Below, one piece after another: positions 34,640-61,000 of a stretch of 64,000 bases of DNA. The DNA is from Apostichopus japonicus. Its lineage: Eukaryota; Echinodermata; Holothuroidea; Aspidochirotida; Stichopodidae. The first letter of the stretch is position 1. Every line of letters begins with the position of its first letter. The position numbers and the translations under genes were made by a program. The stretch spans positions 10,435,501-10,499,500 of the forward strand of contig NC_092576.1 of assembly GCF_037975245.1 (NCBI RefSeq). The letters run 5' to 3'. Under the pieces are notes generated by a model. That model was not told the DNA's origin, did no database searches, and worked only from the letters and a program-made list of their open reading frames with translations.

Positions 34640-35790
34640 TCACTGTTTCACCAACTCCCGTCTTTTGGGCCACGCCCTCTTTAGGCCAGCGCCCCCTGTC
34701 TCTCTTTCTCCGCTGATGATGGTCGAGAACTGCAGGGTACAAAATACGTTAAATAGTATTTTGTCTATACGTGCTCTGGAATTATCCAGAGGGAATTGTA
34801 ATACGAACCCTAACCACAGTGAATCTTCCTGCAGATGTGAATTTCCCTTTGGGATATTGAACACGCATAACACATAATACATAAATAATAACACAAATCC
34901 ACCACCAAGCCCTAAATAATCACAAGGCTCCCAATTCTATAATGCCCCCACTAACTACTCCAATACAACACTTACTATATACATACTATCTCTACCCCTA
35001 GGGCAGCTTCAATGGCCAGGATTATTCTAGAACATAATCTCTGTATCTAAAATATCATGCCATACCCCAAGACACAATTATCCTCTCTAAAGTGATCCCT
35101 GATTGCATTATCTTGTAACACATATTACTAAGTATTATTGACATATCCCCAAGGCTAGAGCCAAAGTTACCAAGGTCAGGATACGAACCCTCACAATAAC
35201 AGGGACACTTCAATAAGCAATGAATAGAATAAACATATTCTAATACCTTGAAACACCAGTCCCAACATGTTCTTAACAAGGATAAATAATGTGACTTACT
35301 TCACTGGGCTTTGACTTGCTCCCGCTCTCCAGGTACAGACTGGCGCCACGATACATCCACACAGAACCGGTTACTGGTCAAATTAACTCAGGTGGTGACA
35401 ATAAATAATATATGTTTTTTTGCGTATAAAATGTTGGCCTCGCAGGCTAAGCTTCAAGCATCTCAACAAGCCTGAATACAACTTAGTGCCCTCACAGGGT
35501 CTTACCACAACAGCAAAAATAACCAACACACCACGCCCACAGAGGACACAGCCAGTCTTGTACAACTGTACCTCTCAAACCCTGGGAGTGAAGTGAGGAA
35601 TATTCTCCAACTCTGAAAGGAATGCTTACCATGTACTGCCCAAACATGACATAACGCAAAACAAGACACAAACAAGACAAATATGCAGGACACAAAGGGA
35701 TAAAGCAACTACCTTCAAGCCAGGTTCAATCTAGCTTGTGCCATTCAGAGTCACTCAAGTGATACATAGGGCAATACAATAGGGACTAGT
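34640..35790. other. Non-coding, moderate GC, probably repeat-derived
   Basis: Mixed sequence without a convincing frame; small frames on both strands have no domain. May belong with the LTR-like block that follows. Confidence 0.4.
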
Positions 35791-35792
35791 AT

Positions 35793-36515
35793 TGTTATGA
35801 AATAGTAATACTGCCTCTTTGATGTTACCGAAAAACTCCATCGAGACACCTTACAGGCCTCTTATATATTTATCTAGGTCATGGATTCAGTTTTCCCACG
35901 AGAAGTTTTAACTATCTTATTGAATCGTGTCACAGGGCCTTTTCCCAAAATAGATTCCATTGTGTTGATAGAACATTCGAGAAGGTTTTTCTCACGTGGT
36001 ATGGAAGTTTCCATAGAAAGGGGCTGGACTTCCAAACTCCCAACCAATCAGGGCAGATCAGTGCCAGCGCACTTATTTTTATATCGTTAAGTTAATACAG
36101 GATGGTCAGGTTATTGGCTGCCTTTTGATTGTGCGCAGTGGGATTTTTGGTAGAGTAAGGTATAAAAGGCGGCATGGGTTTGCAAGTTTATCACTCCGTC
36201 ATCAGTTCGTCGCTTCGTCATTGCTTCGTCACCATTTCATCACTCCTTCTAATTGCGTAATTGACGGAGTCAAATCATTGTAGGCCTAATTTTGTTTTTA
36301 AGAGAATCGACAGAGAAGAAATTATACCGAATCAATAATCAAATCCTATCTTGCCAAATTGTTTTTCTGAGAACTCATTGTTTTCTTCTATCTTCCGTTC
36401 GAGACGTCTCCTGAAGAAGCATAAATACGGCATCAAGATAACCCCAGTACCTTTCTATCACGAGTCCCGATATAGTATAACTATCGGAGGAGCCGGGCTC
36501 GTCACAATATTACAT
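35793..36515 (+). mobile_element. Possible solo LTR or 5' LTR remnant
   Basis: A core promoter TATAAAAGG at 36161 is followed by a run of CGTCA/TCGTC words. The block ends at ATATTACA, followed by TGGTGGAGATCGG, which resembles the end of a Gypsy-type LTR followed by a tRNA primer site. No gag or pol frame follows; the sequence soon enters the TCTG array. Left end is a guess. Confidence 0.35.
36161..36169 (+). promoter_or_regulatory. TATA box in the LTR-like block
   Basis: TATAAAAGG in a GC-richer setting, the strongest core-promoter-like motif seen between the two genes. Confidence 0.4.
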
Positions 36516-36929
36516 GGTGGAGATCGGTTGCTTTCTTCAGGAACAAAACGGTAACGGAACTTTTCACAACTTTCGTTCGTTACGATCAATAACGAACAGG
36601 AGATTTTTTTTGGCCCGAAGTACTAACGAGGAACACAACGTTTGTTCACGACATTGCCTAACGGACACACTCTGCGATGGAAGTCAGCCTATACTAGCCT
36701 AAGCCTGTACAACGGATGCCGGAACCACTGATCTGTACACTAACGTTAATCAACCCAGCATGCAGTTCGCGTTTGAACATTCGCGCAACTAGTACGTAGA
36801 ATACTACAGCTCTAAACATCAGAACTGAACATTTCTGCCATCTAAGCCTAGGCTCTACTTGATGTCAACGGCGAACGAATCTACAGTATACGAGATGTAG
36901 GCCCACCTGCTACTACTACTGCTTGTCTA

Positions 36930-39925
36930 CTTGTGTGCTTGTCTTACTGTCTGCGTGTCTGATTATCTGAATGTTTGAATGACTAAGTGCATGATTGTCT
37001 AATTGTCTGCTTATCTTATTGTCTACGTGTCTGATTGTCTTATTGTCTGCGTGTCTGACTGGATGCGTATCTCATTATCTAACTGGCTGCGTGTCTGACT
37101 GGCTGCGTGTCTGATTGTTTCACTAGCCTCGTGTATGTTTGTTTTACTGACTGCGTGTCTAACAGTCTGACTGGCTGCGTGGCTGATTGTCTGCGTGATT
37201 AATTGTCTGACTGGCTGCGTGTCTGTTTGTTTAACCGGCTGCGTGTATGATTGCTTGACTGGATGCGTGTATGATTGTTTGGCTGGATGCGTGTATGATT
37301 GTCTGACTAGCTGCGTGTCTGATGAGTTGCGTGCCTGATTGTCTGCGTGTATGTTTGCCTGCTTGTCTACATGCCTGATTGTCTGACTGGCTGCCTATCT
37401 AATTGTTTTACTGGCTGCATGTATGATTGTCTTACTGGCTGCGTGTCTGATTGTCTTACTGGCTGCGTGTCTGATTGTCTTAATGTCTGCATTTGTGACT
37501 GGCTGCGTGTCTGATTGTTTCACTGGCCTCGTGTATGTTTGTCTTAATGACTGCGTGTCTGGCAGTCTGACTGGTTGCGTGTCTGAATGATTAATTGTCT
37601 GATTGGCTGCGTGTCTGATTGTCTGACTGGCTGCGTGTCTGAATGTCTAACTGGATGCGTGCCTGATTGGCTGCGTGTCCCAATGTTTCACTGGCCTCGT
37701 GTATGTTTGTTTTACTGACTGCGTGTCTGATTGTCTGGCTGCTTATCTGATTGTCTGCATGATTAATTGTCTGACTGGCTGCGTGTCTGTTTGTTTGATT
37801 GGATGCGTGTATGATGGTCTGACTGGCTGCGGGTATGATTTTCTGACTGGCTGCATGTCTGATTAGTTGCGTGGCTGATTGGATGCGAGCCCGATTGTCT
37901 GCGTGTATGAATGTATGTTTGTCTACGTGTCTGATTGTCTTATTGTCTGCGTGTCTGACTGGCTGCGTATCTTATAATCTAACTGGCTGCGTGTCTGATT
38001 GTCTTCGTGATTAATTGTCTGACTGGCTGCGTGTCTGTTTGTTTAACTGGCTGCGTGTATGATTGCTTGACTGGATGCGTGTATGATTGCCTGTCTGGCT
38101 GCGTGTCTGATTGTCTGACTAGCTGCGCGTCTGATGAGTTGCGTGCCTGATTGTCTGCGTGTATGTTTGTCTGCTTGTCTGCATGCCTGATTGTCTGACT
38201 GGCTGCCTATCTGATTGTTTTACTGGCTGCATGTATGATTGTCTTAATGTCTGCATTTGTGACTGGCTGCGTGTCTGATTGTTTCACTGGCCTCGTGTAT
38301 GTTTGTCTTAATGACTGCGTGTCTGGCAGTCTGACTGGTTGCGTGTCTGCGTTAATAATTGTCTGACTGGCTGCGTGTCTGTTTGTTTGACTGGTTGCGT
38401 GTAAGATTAGTTGCGTGCCTGATTGGATGCGAGCCTGATTGTCTGCGTGTATGTTTGCCTGCTTGTCTACGTGTCTGATTGTCTGACTGGCTGCCTATCT
38501 GATTGTTTCACTGGCTGCATGTATGATTGTCTTACTGTCGGCGTGTCTGATTGTCTGATTCGCTGCGTGTCTGATTGTCTGATTGGCTGCGTGTCTGATT
38601 GTCTGACTGGCTGTGTGTCTGAATGTCTAACTGGATGCGTGCCTGATTGGCTGCGTGTCCCAATGTTTCACTGGCCTCGTGTATGTGTGTCTTACTGACT
38701 GCGTGTCTGATTGTCTGGCTGCTTGTCTGATTGTCTGCATGATTAATTGTCTGACTGGCTGCGTGTCTGTTTGTTTGATTGGATGCGTGTATGATGGTCT
38801 GACTGGCTGCGGGTATGATTTTCTGACTGGCTGCATGTCTGATTAGTTGCGTGGCTGACTGGATGCGAGCCTGATTGTCTGCGTGTATGAATGTATGTTT
38901 GCCTACGTGTCTGATTGTCTAACTGGGTGCATGTCTGACTGGCTGCGTGTCCCAATGTTTCACTTGCCTCGTGTATGTTTGTCTTACTGACTGCCTGTCT
39001 GATTGTCTGACTGCATGATTAATTGTCTGACTGGCTGCGTGTCTGTTTGTTTGGATGCGTGTATGATGGTCTGACTGGCTGCCGGTATGATTTTCTGACT
39101 GGCTGCATGTCTGATTAGTTGCGTGGCTGATTGGATGCGAGCCCGATTGTCTGCATGTATGAATGTATGTTTGTCTACGTATGCGTGTTTGCCGGATTGT
39201 CTGACTTGCTGCCTATTTGATTTTTTCACTGGCTGCGTGTATGATTGTCTGACTGGCTGCGTGTCTGATTGGCTGAGTGACTAATAGGATGCGTATATTT
39301 AAATGGCTGCATTGATGATTGTCTGCGTGTCTGAATGTCTGATTGTCTAATTGTCTGCCCTTTTGATTCTCTGCTTGTATTATTCTCTGCGCCACGGATT
39401 GTCTGCTTGTCTACTTGTGTGCTTGTCTTACTGTCTACGTATCTGATTATCTGACTGGCTGACTGACCACGTGCATGACTATCTGATTGTCTAATTGTCT
39501 GGTTGTCTGATTGTCTACGTGCCTGATTGTTTGATTGACTGGTTGTCTGACTGACTGCGTGTCTGCTTGTCTAGCTGGCTGCGTGTCTGACTGGCTGACT
39601 GGTTGTGTGTATGATTGTCTGCGTGAATAATTGTCTGCCTGGGTGCGTGTCTGTTTATTTTTCTGAATGCGTGTATGATTGTCTGACTGGCGTGAGCTGC
39701 GTGTGATTGGCTGTGTGACTGATAGGCTGTGTATATAAATGGCTGCATAGATGATTGTCTGCGTGTCTGAATGTCTGCTGGTCTGATTGTCTAATTGTCT
39801 GCACTTTTGATTCTCTGCTTGTATGATTCTCTGCGCCACTGACTGTCTGCTTGTCTACCTGTGTGCTTGTCTTACTGTCTTCGCGTCTGATTATCTGACT
39901 GTTTGACTGACCACATGCATTACAG
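36930..39925. repeat. 3-kb degenerate TCTG-type tandem array
   Basis: Short units such as GACTGGCTGCGTGTCTGATT repeat irregularly with 4-base building blocks (TCTG, GCTG, ATTG). Longer blocks are themselves duplicated: the phrase around TGTCCCAATGTTTCACTGGC occurs near 37675, 38655 and 38947. Cys/Val/Asp-rich frames on + and Gln/Ser/Thr-rich frames on - are translations of the repeat. Confidence 0.92.
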
Positions 39926-39929
39926 GCGC

Positions 39930-40800
39930 GTATCCAGGATTTTCTAACCCCGGGGGGGGGGGCGCGAATTACTATCTAAGCGGAGCGCCACCATCAGTTG
40001 GCGCGGAGCGTACAAGAAAATTTTTGGTTTTGATACCCCCCAGATCACCGGAAATGGCACTTCTCGGGCTTGAATAAGCAACCAGATGTACACTTTTGCC
40101 TGAGAACCAAGTATTTCCCAAAAGTTTTTTTTTCCATCCATAACCTTTTTGAATATTGTCACCAGTCACACATCATGTTCGACCTCATTGCATGTCCTAT
40201 GGATCATTGCTTTTGTAGGTGATTCTACGTCACGGCCCACAATATCCGAAAGCCCCACTTTTGAAGGTTTTAAGCCCATTATTTGTTGAGAATTTGAAAA
40301 TTCACATTTCTCGTGAATAAAATCACTTCAAAACATACCCATAATGTTGCACAAAATTCAATCTATGGATAACCAATATAGAAAAACCTTTTTCAACCCC
40401 TAACAGACAGGTCAAAATTGCACGAGTAGAGGAAAGTATGATGAATAATGTTGGTCAGGAAATTTTCTAAAATTCAGACACAGTTAATTTATTGGTGTAG
40501 AAATATTAAAACCTCTTATAATGGCTATTGTAAAACTTGGTTGAAGGAACAGAAAAATAGCAGATATTTCCGATATCAGGTATATCGAAACCAAACACTA
40601 CACACATAGGCGTAGGTCCCGTAGGAGGCGGGAGCTGCAGCCCCCCCCCCCCCCGCAACCCATTTTTTTCCAATTCTTTTCGGACACCTACTGAAAGAAA
40701 AATAAATAGCAATGAATAGCTAGCTGTTTTTTTTATCGGATCAGTTGGTTGAAATACCAACATTATTCATCAATTTACTTCGTTCCTCGCTTACCTGTCT
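39930..40800. other. Old repeat material with G/C runs
   Basis: GGCGCGTATCCAGGATTTTC then a G-run, and GGCGTAGGTCCCGTAGGAGG then a C-run, belong to the same class of CGTA...-plus-poly-G repeats as 45664-46041. No gene seen. Confidence 0.45.
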
Positions 40801-40980
40801 CCCCGCAACCGTGGCACCTTTTTCTACCGTGCCTAGAATGAACCGGTAACATTTTAACACTATGCGCCCTCTAAAAACCGGCTCGTCCCGTCAATCTCAT
40901 TTTACTATCCAAAGTGCCAACAATATAACCCAAACTCTTGACTTCTAAACTTTTCTTCCATTTTTTTTTCTTTTCTTCCA

Positions 40981-40982
<2 letters not shown>

Positions 40983-41012
<30 letters not shown>

Positions 41013-41480
41013 TACATTTCGATACATATATTTATGTATATATTTTAGGAGAGGAAGGGTGCTTATTATTATAATTTAAGCGATTCCGGTATTTTAAACT
41101 TCTTCCAGGACATTCTTGTTGTGGATTTTACTGTTTAATCATTTGTAACCAAAGAAGAGAGGTATCATCATTCCTTTTAATTCATGAGATAGGAACCTCT
41201 GGAGCTTTTTTCATCGATACTGGGGTAAGAGGTAACACATGCGTCTCCTAATAAACCGAAACTTTAGCTTTATTTTGTAACCCAGAACAGTGTGAATACC
41301 GGCAGGGCCTCGGGGGGGGGGGGCAGTTCCCCAGGCGCTCAACCATGATTTCTTTTTCTTTTGCCATTCAAAATCAAACATGTGAGAATGGACCTTACTA
41401 CACACGTGTACAATTTGGCGGTAACATGGCGCAAAGAAAAGGCCTTTTGTACCCTAACGTTTCTGTTCGTTTATCCTACA
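40983..41480. other. Short (TA)n run and unannotated non-coding sequence
   Basis: (TA)n at about 40990-41013 and a G-run at 41312-41323. No gene seen. Confidence 0.55.
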
Positions 41481-41668
41481 TTATAGCCTTTATATGCGGA
41501 CACCCTAACCACTAGGCTATGGACGCTGATTTTATGTCCAGAGGTTCGAAACCGGTAAAGAAGGTCGTAATTCCACTGTAGGCGTTTGTCACCTGTATCA
41601 AACAATCCTAGTTTTGTCTTGGTGACATATTTTGCCTTACTCTAGAGATCAAACATGATTCTAACCAA
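41480..41668 (-). mobile_element. tRNA-derived SINE, copy 4, inverted
   Basis: Reverse complement of the family in gene A introns 2-3: CCTAACCACTAGGCTATGGA is box A, and GAGGTTCGAAACCGGTAA and CCACTGTAGGCG match the leading part. Truncated at or near box A at its low-coordinate end. Confidence 0.7.
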
Positions 41669-41669
41669 C

Positions 41670-41676
41670 TATATAA

Positions 41677-41751
<75 letters not shown>

Positions 41752-41752
41752 A
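41670..41752. repeat. (TA)n microsatellite
   Basis: TA tract with AAATA and TGTA interruptions next to the inverted SINE. Confidence 0.92.
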
Positions 41753-42079
41753 ACTTACCAGTTATTGATATTTCTTTCTCTTTTATGTAATCGGCTCAAT
41801 TCAGCTTAAGGGATTTTGCAAGACACTAAGACAGACTAAAACTACTACAATGATACATTTTTCTTTCCAATAATTAAAATCGAATTCTGAGTACACATAT
41901 TAAATTGTAAACCATATATTAAGAAATTGAATCAAACAAATAAGATCTGAGTGGTAATTGTTTTAACAAATTATACGTTTACACAAACCATATAGTATAT
42001 ATACTCTGAGTATATGATGCTCTCCTTTTCCATCTGTCTTTCATAAATTAATAACTACATTTTCTGAATAAAAGATACC

Positions 42080-42180
42080 CATAAATATATATATATATAC
42101 AGAGAGAGAGATAGAGCACTTTAATCTTCGGTCCCACTGGGATATTATTCTGGTATTTTAATTTTCAATAATCCATACCA
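42080..42180 (-). mobile_element. Short retroelement-end remnant next to (TA)n
   Basis: On the minus strand GTGGGACCGAAGATTAAAGT leads into a GA/TA tail. The phrase resembles GGGGGACCGAAAATTCC at 55165-55185, which also lies beside a (TA)n tract. Confidence 0.3.
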
Positions 42181-42281
42181 ATTATTTACTTACTTGTCTG
42201 TTTAAATATGTACTACATTAGTTACAACGATGTCTGAGTATAGACTAGTACCTTTATTACATTGTCAATAGATATCTGTCC

Positions 42282-42735
42282 TTATTAAACCAATCATCTC
42301 TTTGCATTCCTTACTAAACCAATCATCTCTTTGCATTCCTTACTAAACCAATCATCTCTTGCATTCCTTACTAAACAAATCATCTCCTTGCATTCCTTAC
42401 TAAACAAATCATCTCTTGCATTCCTTACTAAACAAATCATCTCCTTGCATTCCTTACTAAACCAATCAACTCTTTTCATTCCCTACTAAACCAATCATCT
42501 CTTTGTATTCCTTACTAAACCAATCATCTCCTTGCATTCCTTACTAAACCAATTATCTCTTTGCATTTCTTACTAAACCAATCATCTCTTTTCATTCCCT
42601 ACTAAACCAATAATCTCTTTGTATTCCTTACTAAACCAATCATCTCTTTGTATTCCTTACTAAACCAATCATCTCTTCTCATTCCTTACTAAACCAATCA
42701 TCTCTTTGCATTCCTTACTAAAGCAATCAACTCTT
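42282..42735. repeat. 26-29 bp tandem repeat, about 16 copies
   Basis: Units of the form TTACTAAACCAATCATCTC followed by TTTGCATTCC, with small variants. The Lys/Glu/Cys-rich minus-strand frame is a by-product. Confidence 0.92.
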
Positions 42736-42852
42736 ACCTCAATTTTTCTTGCTTCCATTGTTGATATAGTCGAGAAGGACAAGCCAAATTATCAAAAGAC
42801 GAACGGGAACATATAATAAAATAACCAAACATATATTAATAAAATCTAAATA

Positions 42853-42858
42853 TTTAAT
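42853..42858 (-). terminator. Possible variant polyadenylation signal of gene B
   Basis: ATTAAA on the minus strand about 50 bases after the gene B stop. A second choice further on cannot be excluded. Confidence 0.3.
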
Positions 42859-42907
42859 CCTTTGTTGATTCAACCGAATTTGTCAGATAATGTATTTATC
42901 AATGACG

Positions 42908-57625
<14,718 letters not shown>

Positions 57626-58085
57626 CTTAAAACGAAAACCGAAGTCGCAAACTTTATCCTAGTGACTTAACAGGACATAACATTAATATATGCGAATATA
57701 AGATTAAAGTAACCGCTCTGTTTTAGAATCAAATAACAAAAATATATTTACTTATTTCTCGGGACATTTGAAAACATCCATGTATAATTGTAATTTTATT
57801 TCAAAAGCACTACTTCGAGATGACATATGATAAACTTGCTGATCATAGCCAAATATAGGAATATTCAATATATCAGAAGAAAATATCCCTTTTAAGTGTG
57901 AACTTCTTACACATCAGACAGAGTTTATTTTTTCTTGAATAGTTCGGATGCGTATTTGCTTTAAATATTACTAATATGAAGAGCATACAGAGCGGTGAAA
58001 GGTGTCGTGTACAGTTTTGTAACAATGCGTTTTGTCTGAGCTACTTGATAGTCGTTATTGTATTACTATCAATCCATCCGTTTAC
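57626..58085. other. Sequence between gene B exon 1 and the satellite
   Basis: AT-rich. Searched by eye on the minus strand for counterparts of gene A exons 1-3 and for a signal peptide; none seen. Confidence 0.5.
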
Positions 58086-58089
58086 CTGT

Positions 58090-61000
58090 CGTTATGTCTG
58101 TCTGTCTTGCTATATGTGTCTATCTATATGCCTACCAGACTGTCTATCCGTATCTTTATCTATGTGTCTGTCTATATGTCGATACATCTATCTCCTAATA
58201 TGTCTGCCTAATTGCTTATCCCTATGTATGTTGATCGGTCTATATGTCTGTCTGTCTTGCTATATGTGTCTATCTATCTGCCTATCAGACTGTTTATCCG
58301 TATTTATATATATATATATATATGTGTGTGTCTGTCTATATGTCGATACATCTATCTGCTAATATGTCTTCCTAATTGCTTATCCCTCTGTATGTTGATC
58401 GGTCTATATGTCTGTCTGTCTTGCTATATGTGTCTATCTATCTGCCTATCAGACTGTCTATCCGTGTCTATATCTATGTGTCTGTCTATATGTCGATACA
58501 TCTATCTGCTAATATGTCTGCCTAATTGCTTATCCCTCTGTATGTTGATCGGTCTATATGTGTGTCTGTCTTGCTATATGTGTCTATCTTTCTGCCTACC
58601 AGACTGTCTATCCGTGTCTATAACTATGTGTCTGTCTATATGTCGATACATCTATCTGCTAATATGTCTGCCTAATTGCTTATCCCTCTGTATGTTGATC
58701 GGTCTATATGTCTGTCTGTCTTGCTTTATGTGTCTATCTATCTGCCTATCAGACTGTCTATCCGTGTCTATAACTATGTGTCTGTCTATATGTCGATACA
58801 TCTATCTGCTAATATGTCTGCCTAATTGCTTATCCCTCTGTATGTTGATCGGTCTATATGTCTGTCTGTCTTGTTATATGTGTCTATCTATCTGCCTATC
58901 AGACTGTCTATCCGTATCTATAACTATGTGTCTGTCTATATGTCGATACATCTATCTGCTAATATGTCTGCCTAATTGCTTATCCCTCTGTATGTTGATC
59001 GGTCTATATGTCTGTCTGTCTTGCTATATGTGTCTATCTATCTGCCTATCAGACTGTCTATCCGTATCTATAACTATGTGTCTGTCTATATGTCGATACA
59101 TCTATCTGCTAATATGTCTGCCTAATTGCTTATCCCTCTGTATGTTGATCGGTCTATATGTCTGTCTGTCTTGCTTTATGTGTCTATCTATCTGCCTATC
59201 AGACTGTCTATCCGTGTCTATAACTATGTGTCTGTCTATATGTCGATACATATATCTGCTAATATGTCTGCCTAATTGCTTATCCCTCTGTATGTTGATC
59301 GGTCTATATGTCTGTCTGTCTTGCTATTTGTGTCTATCTATCTGCCTATCAGACTGTCTATCCGTGTCTATAACTATGTGTCTGTCTATATGTCGATACA
59401 TCTATCTGCTAATATGTCTGCCTAATTGCTTATCCCTCTGTATGTTGATCGGTCTATATGTCTGTCTGTCTTGTTATATGTGTCTATCTATCTGCCTATC
59501 AGACTGTCTATCCGTATCTATAACTATGTGTCTGTCTATATGTCGATACATCTATCTGCTAATATGTCTGCCTAATTGCTTATCTCTCTGTATGTTAATC
59601 GGTCTATATGTCTGTCTGTCTTGTTATATGTGTCTATCTATCTGCCTATCAGACTGTCTATCCGTGTCTATATCTATGTGTCTGTCTATATGTCGATACA
59701 TCTATCTGCTAATATGTCTGCCTAATTGCTTATCCCTCTGTATGTTGATCGGTCTATATGTGTGTCTGTCTTGCTATATGTGTCTATCTTTCTGCCTACC
59801 AGACTGTCTATCCGTGTCTATAACTATGTGTCTGTCTATATGTCGATACATCTATCTGCTAATATGTCTGCCTAATTGCTTATCCCTCTGTATGTTGATC
59901 GGTCTATATGTCTGTCTGTCTTGCTTTATGTGTCTATCTATCTGCCTATCAGACTGTCTATCCGTGTCTATAACTATGTGTCTGTCTATATGTCGATACA
60001 TCTATCTGCTAATATGTCTGCCTAATTGCTTATCCCTCTGTATGTTGATCGGTCTATATGTCTGTCTGTCTTGTTATATGTGTCTATCTATCTGCCTATC
60101 AGACTGTCTATCCGTATCTATAACTATGTGTCTGTCTATATGTCGATACATCTATCTGCTAATATGTCTGCCTAATTGCTTATCCTTCTGTATGTTGATC
60201 GGTCTATATGTCTGTCTGTCTTGCTATATGTGTCTATCTATCTGCCTATCAGACTGTCTATCCGTATCTATAACTATGTGTCTGTCTATATGTCGATACA
60301 TCTATCTGCTAATATGTCTGCCTAATTGCTTATCCCTCTGTATGTTGATCGGTCTATATGTCTGTCTGTCTTGCTTTATGTGTCTATCTATCTGCCTATC
60401 AGACTGTCTATCCGTGTCTATAACTATGTGTCTGTCTATATGTCGATACATATATCTGCTAATATGTCTGCCTAATTGCTTATCCCTCTGTATGTTGATC
60501 GGTCTATATGTCTGTCTGTCTTGCTATTTGTGTCTATCTATCTGCCTATCAGACTGTCTATCCGTGTCTATAACTATGTGTCTGTCTATATGTCGATACA
60601 TCTATCTGCTAATATGTCTGCCTAATTGCTTATCCCTCTGTATGTTGATCGGTCTATATGTCTGTCTGTCTTGTTATATGTGTCTATCTATCTGTCTATC
60701 AGACTGTCTATCCGTATCTATAACTATGTGTCTGTCTATATGTCGATACATCTATCTGCTAATATGTCTGCCTAATTGCTTATCTCTCTGTATGTTAATC
60801 GGTCTATATGTCTGTCTGTCTTGTTATATGTGTCTATCTATCTGCCTATCAGACTGTCTATCCGTATCTATAACTATGTGTCTGTCTATATGTCGATACA
60901 TCTATCTGCTAATATGTCTGCCTAATTGCTTATCCCTCTGTATGTTGATCGGTCTATATGTCTGTCTGTCTTGCTATATGTGTCTATCTATCTGCCTATC

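Noticed and set aside
36930-39925. Cys/Val/Leu-rich (+) and Gln/Ser/Thr-rich (-) open frames up to 130 residues
   Set aside because: Low-complexity by-products of the TCTG array; no splice sites, no conserved core.
42294-42479. Lys/Glu/Cys-rich minus-strand frame with regular repeats
   Set aside because: Translation of the 26-29 bp repeat; it does not stay open through the array.
57976-58362. 128-residue Cys/Leu-rich plus-strand frame
   Set aside because: Most of it is satellite sequence read in one frame.
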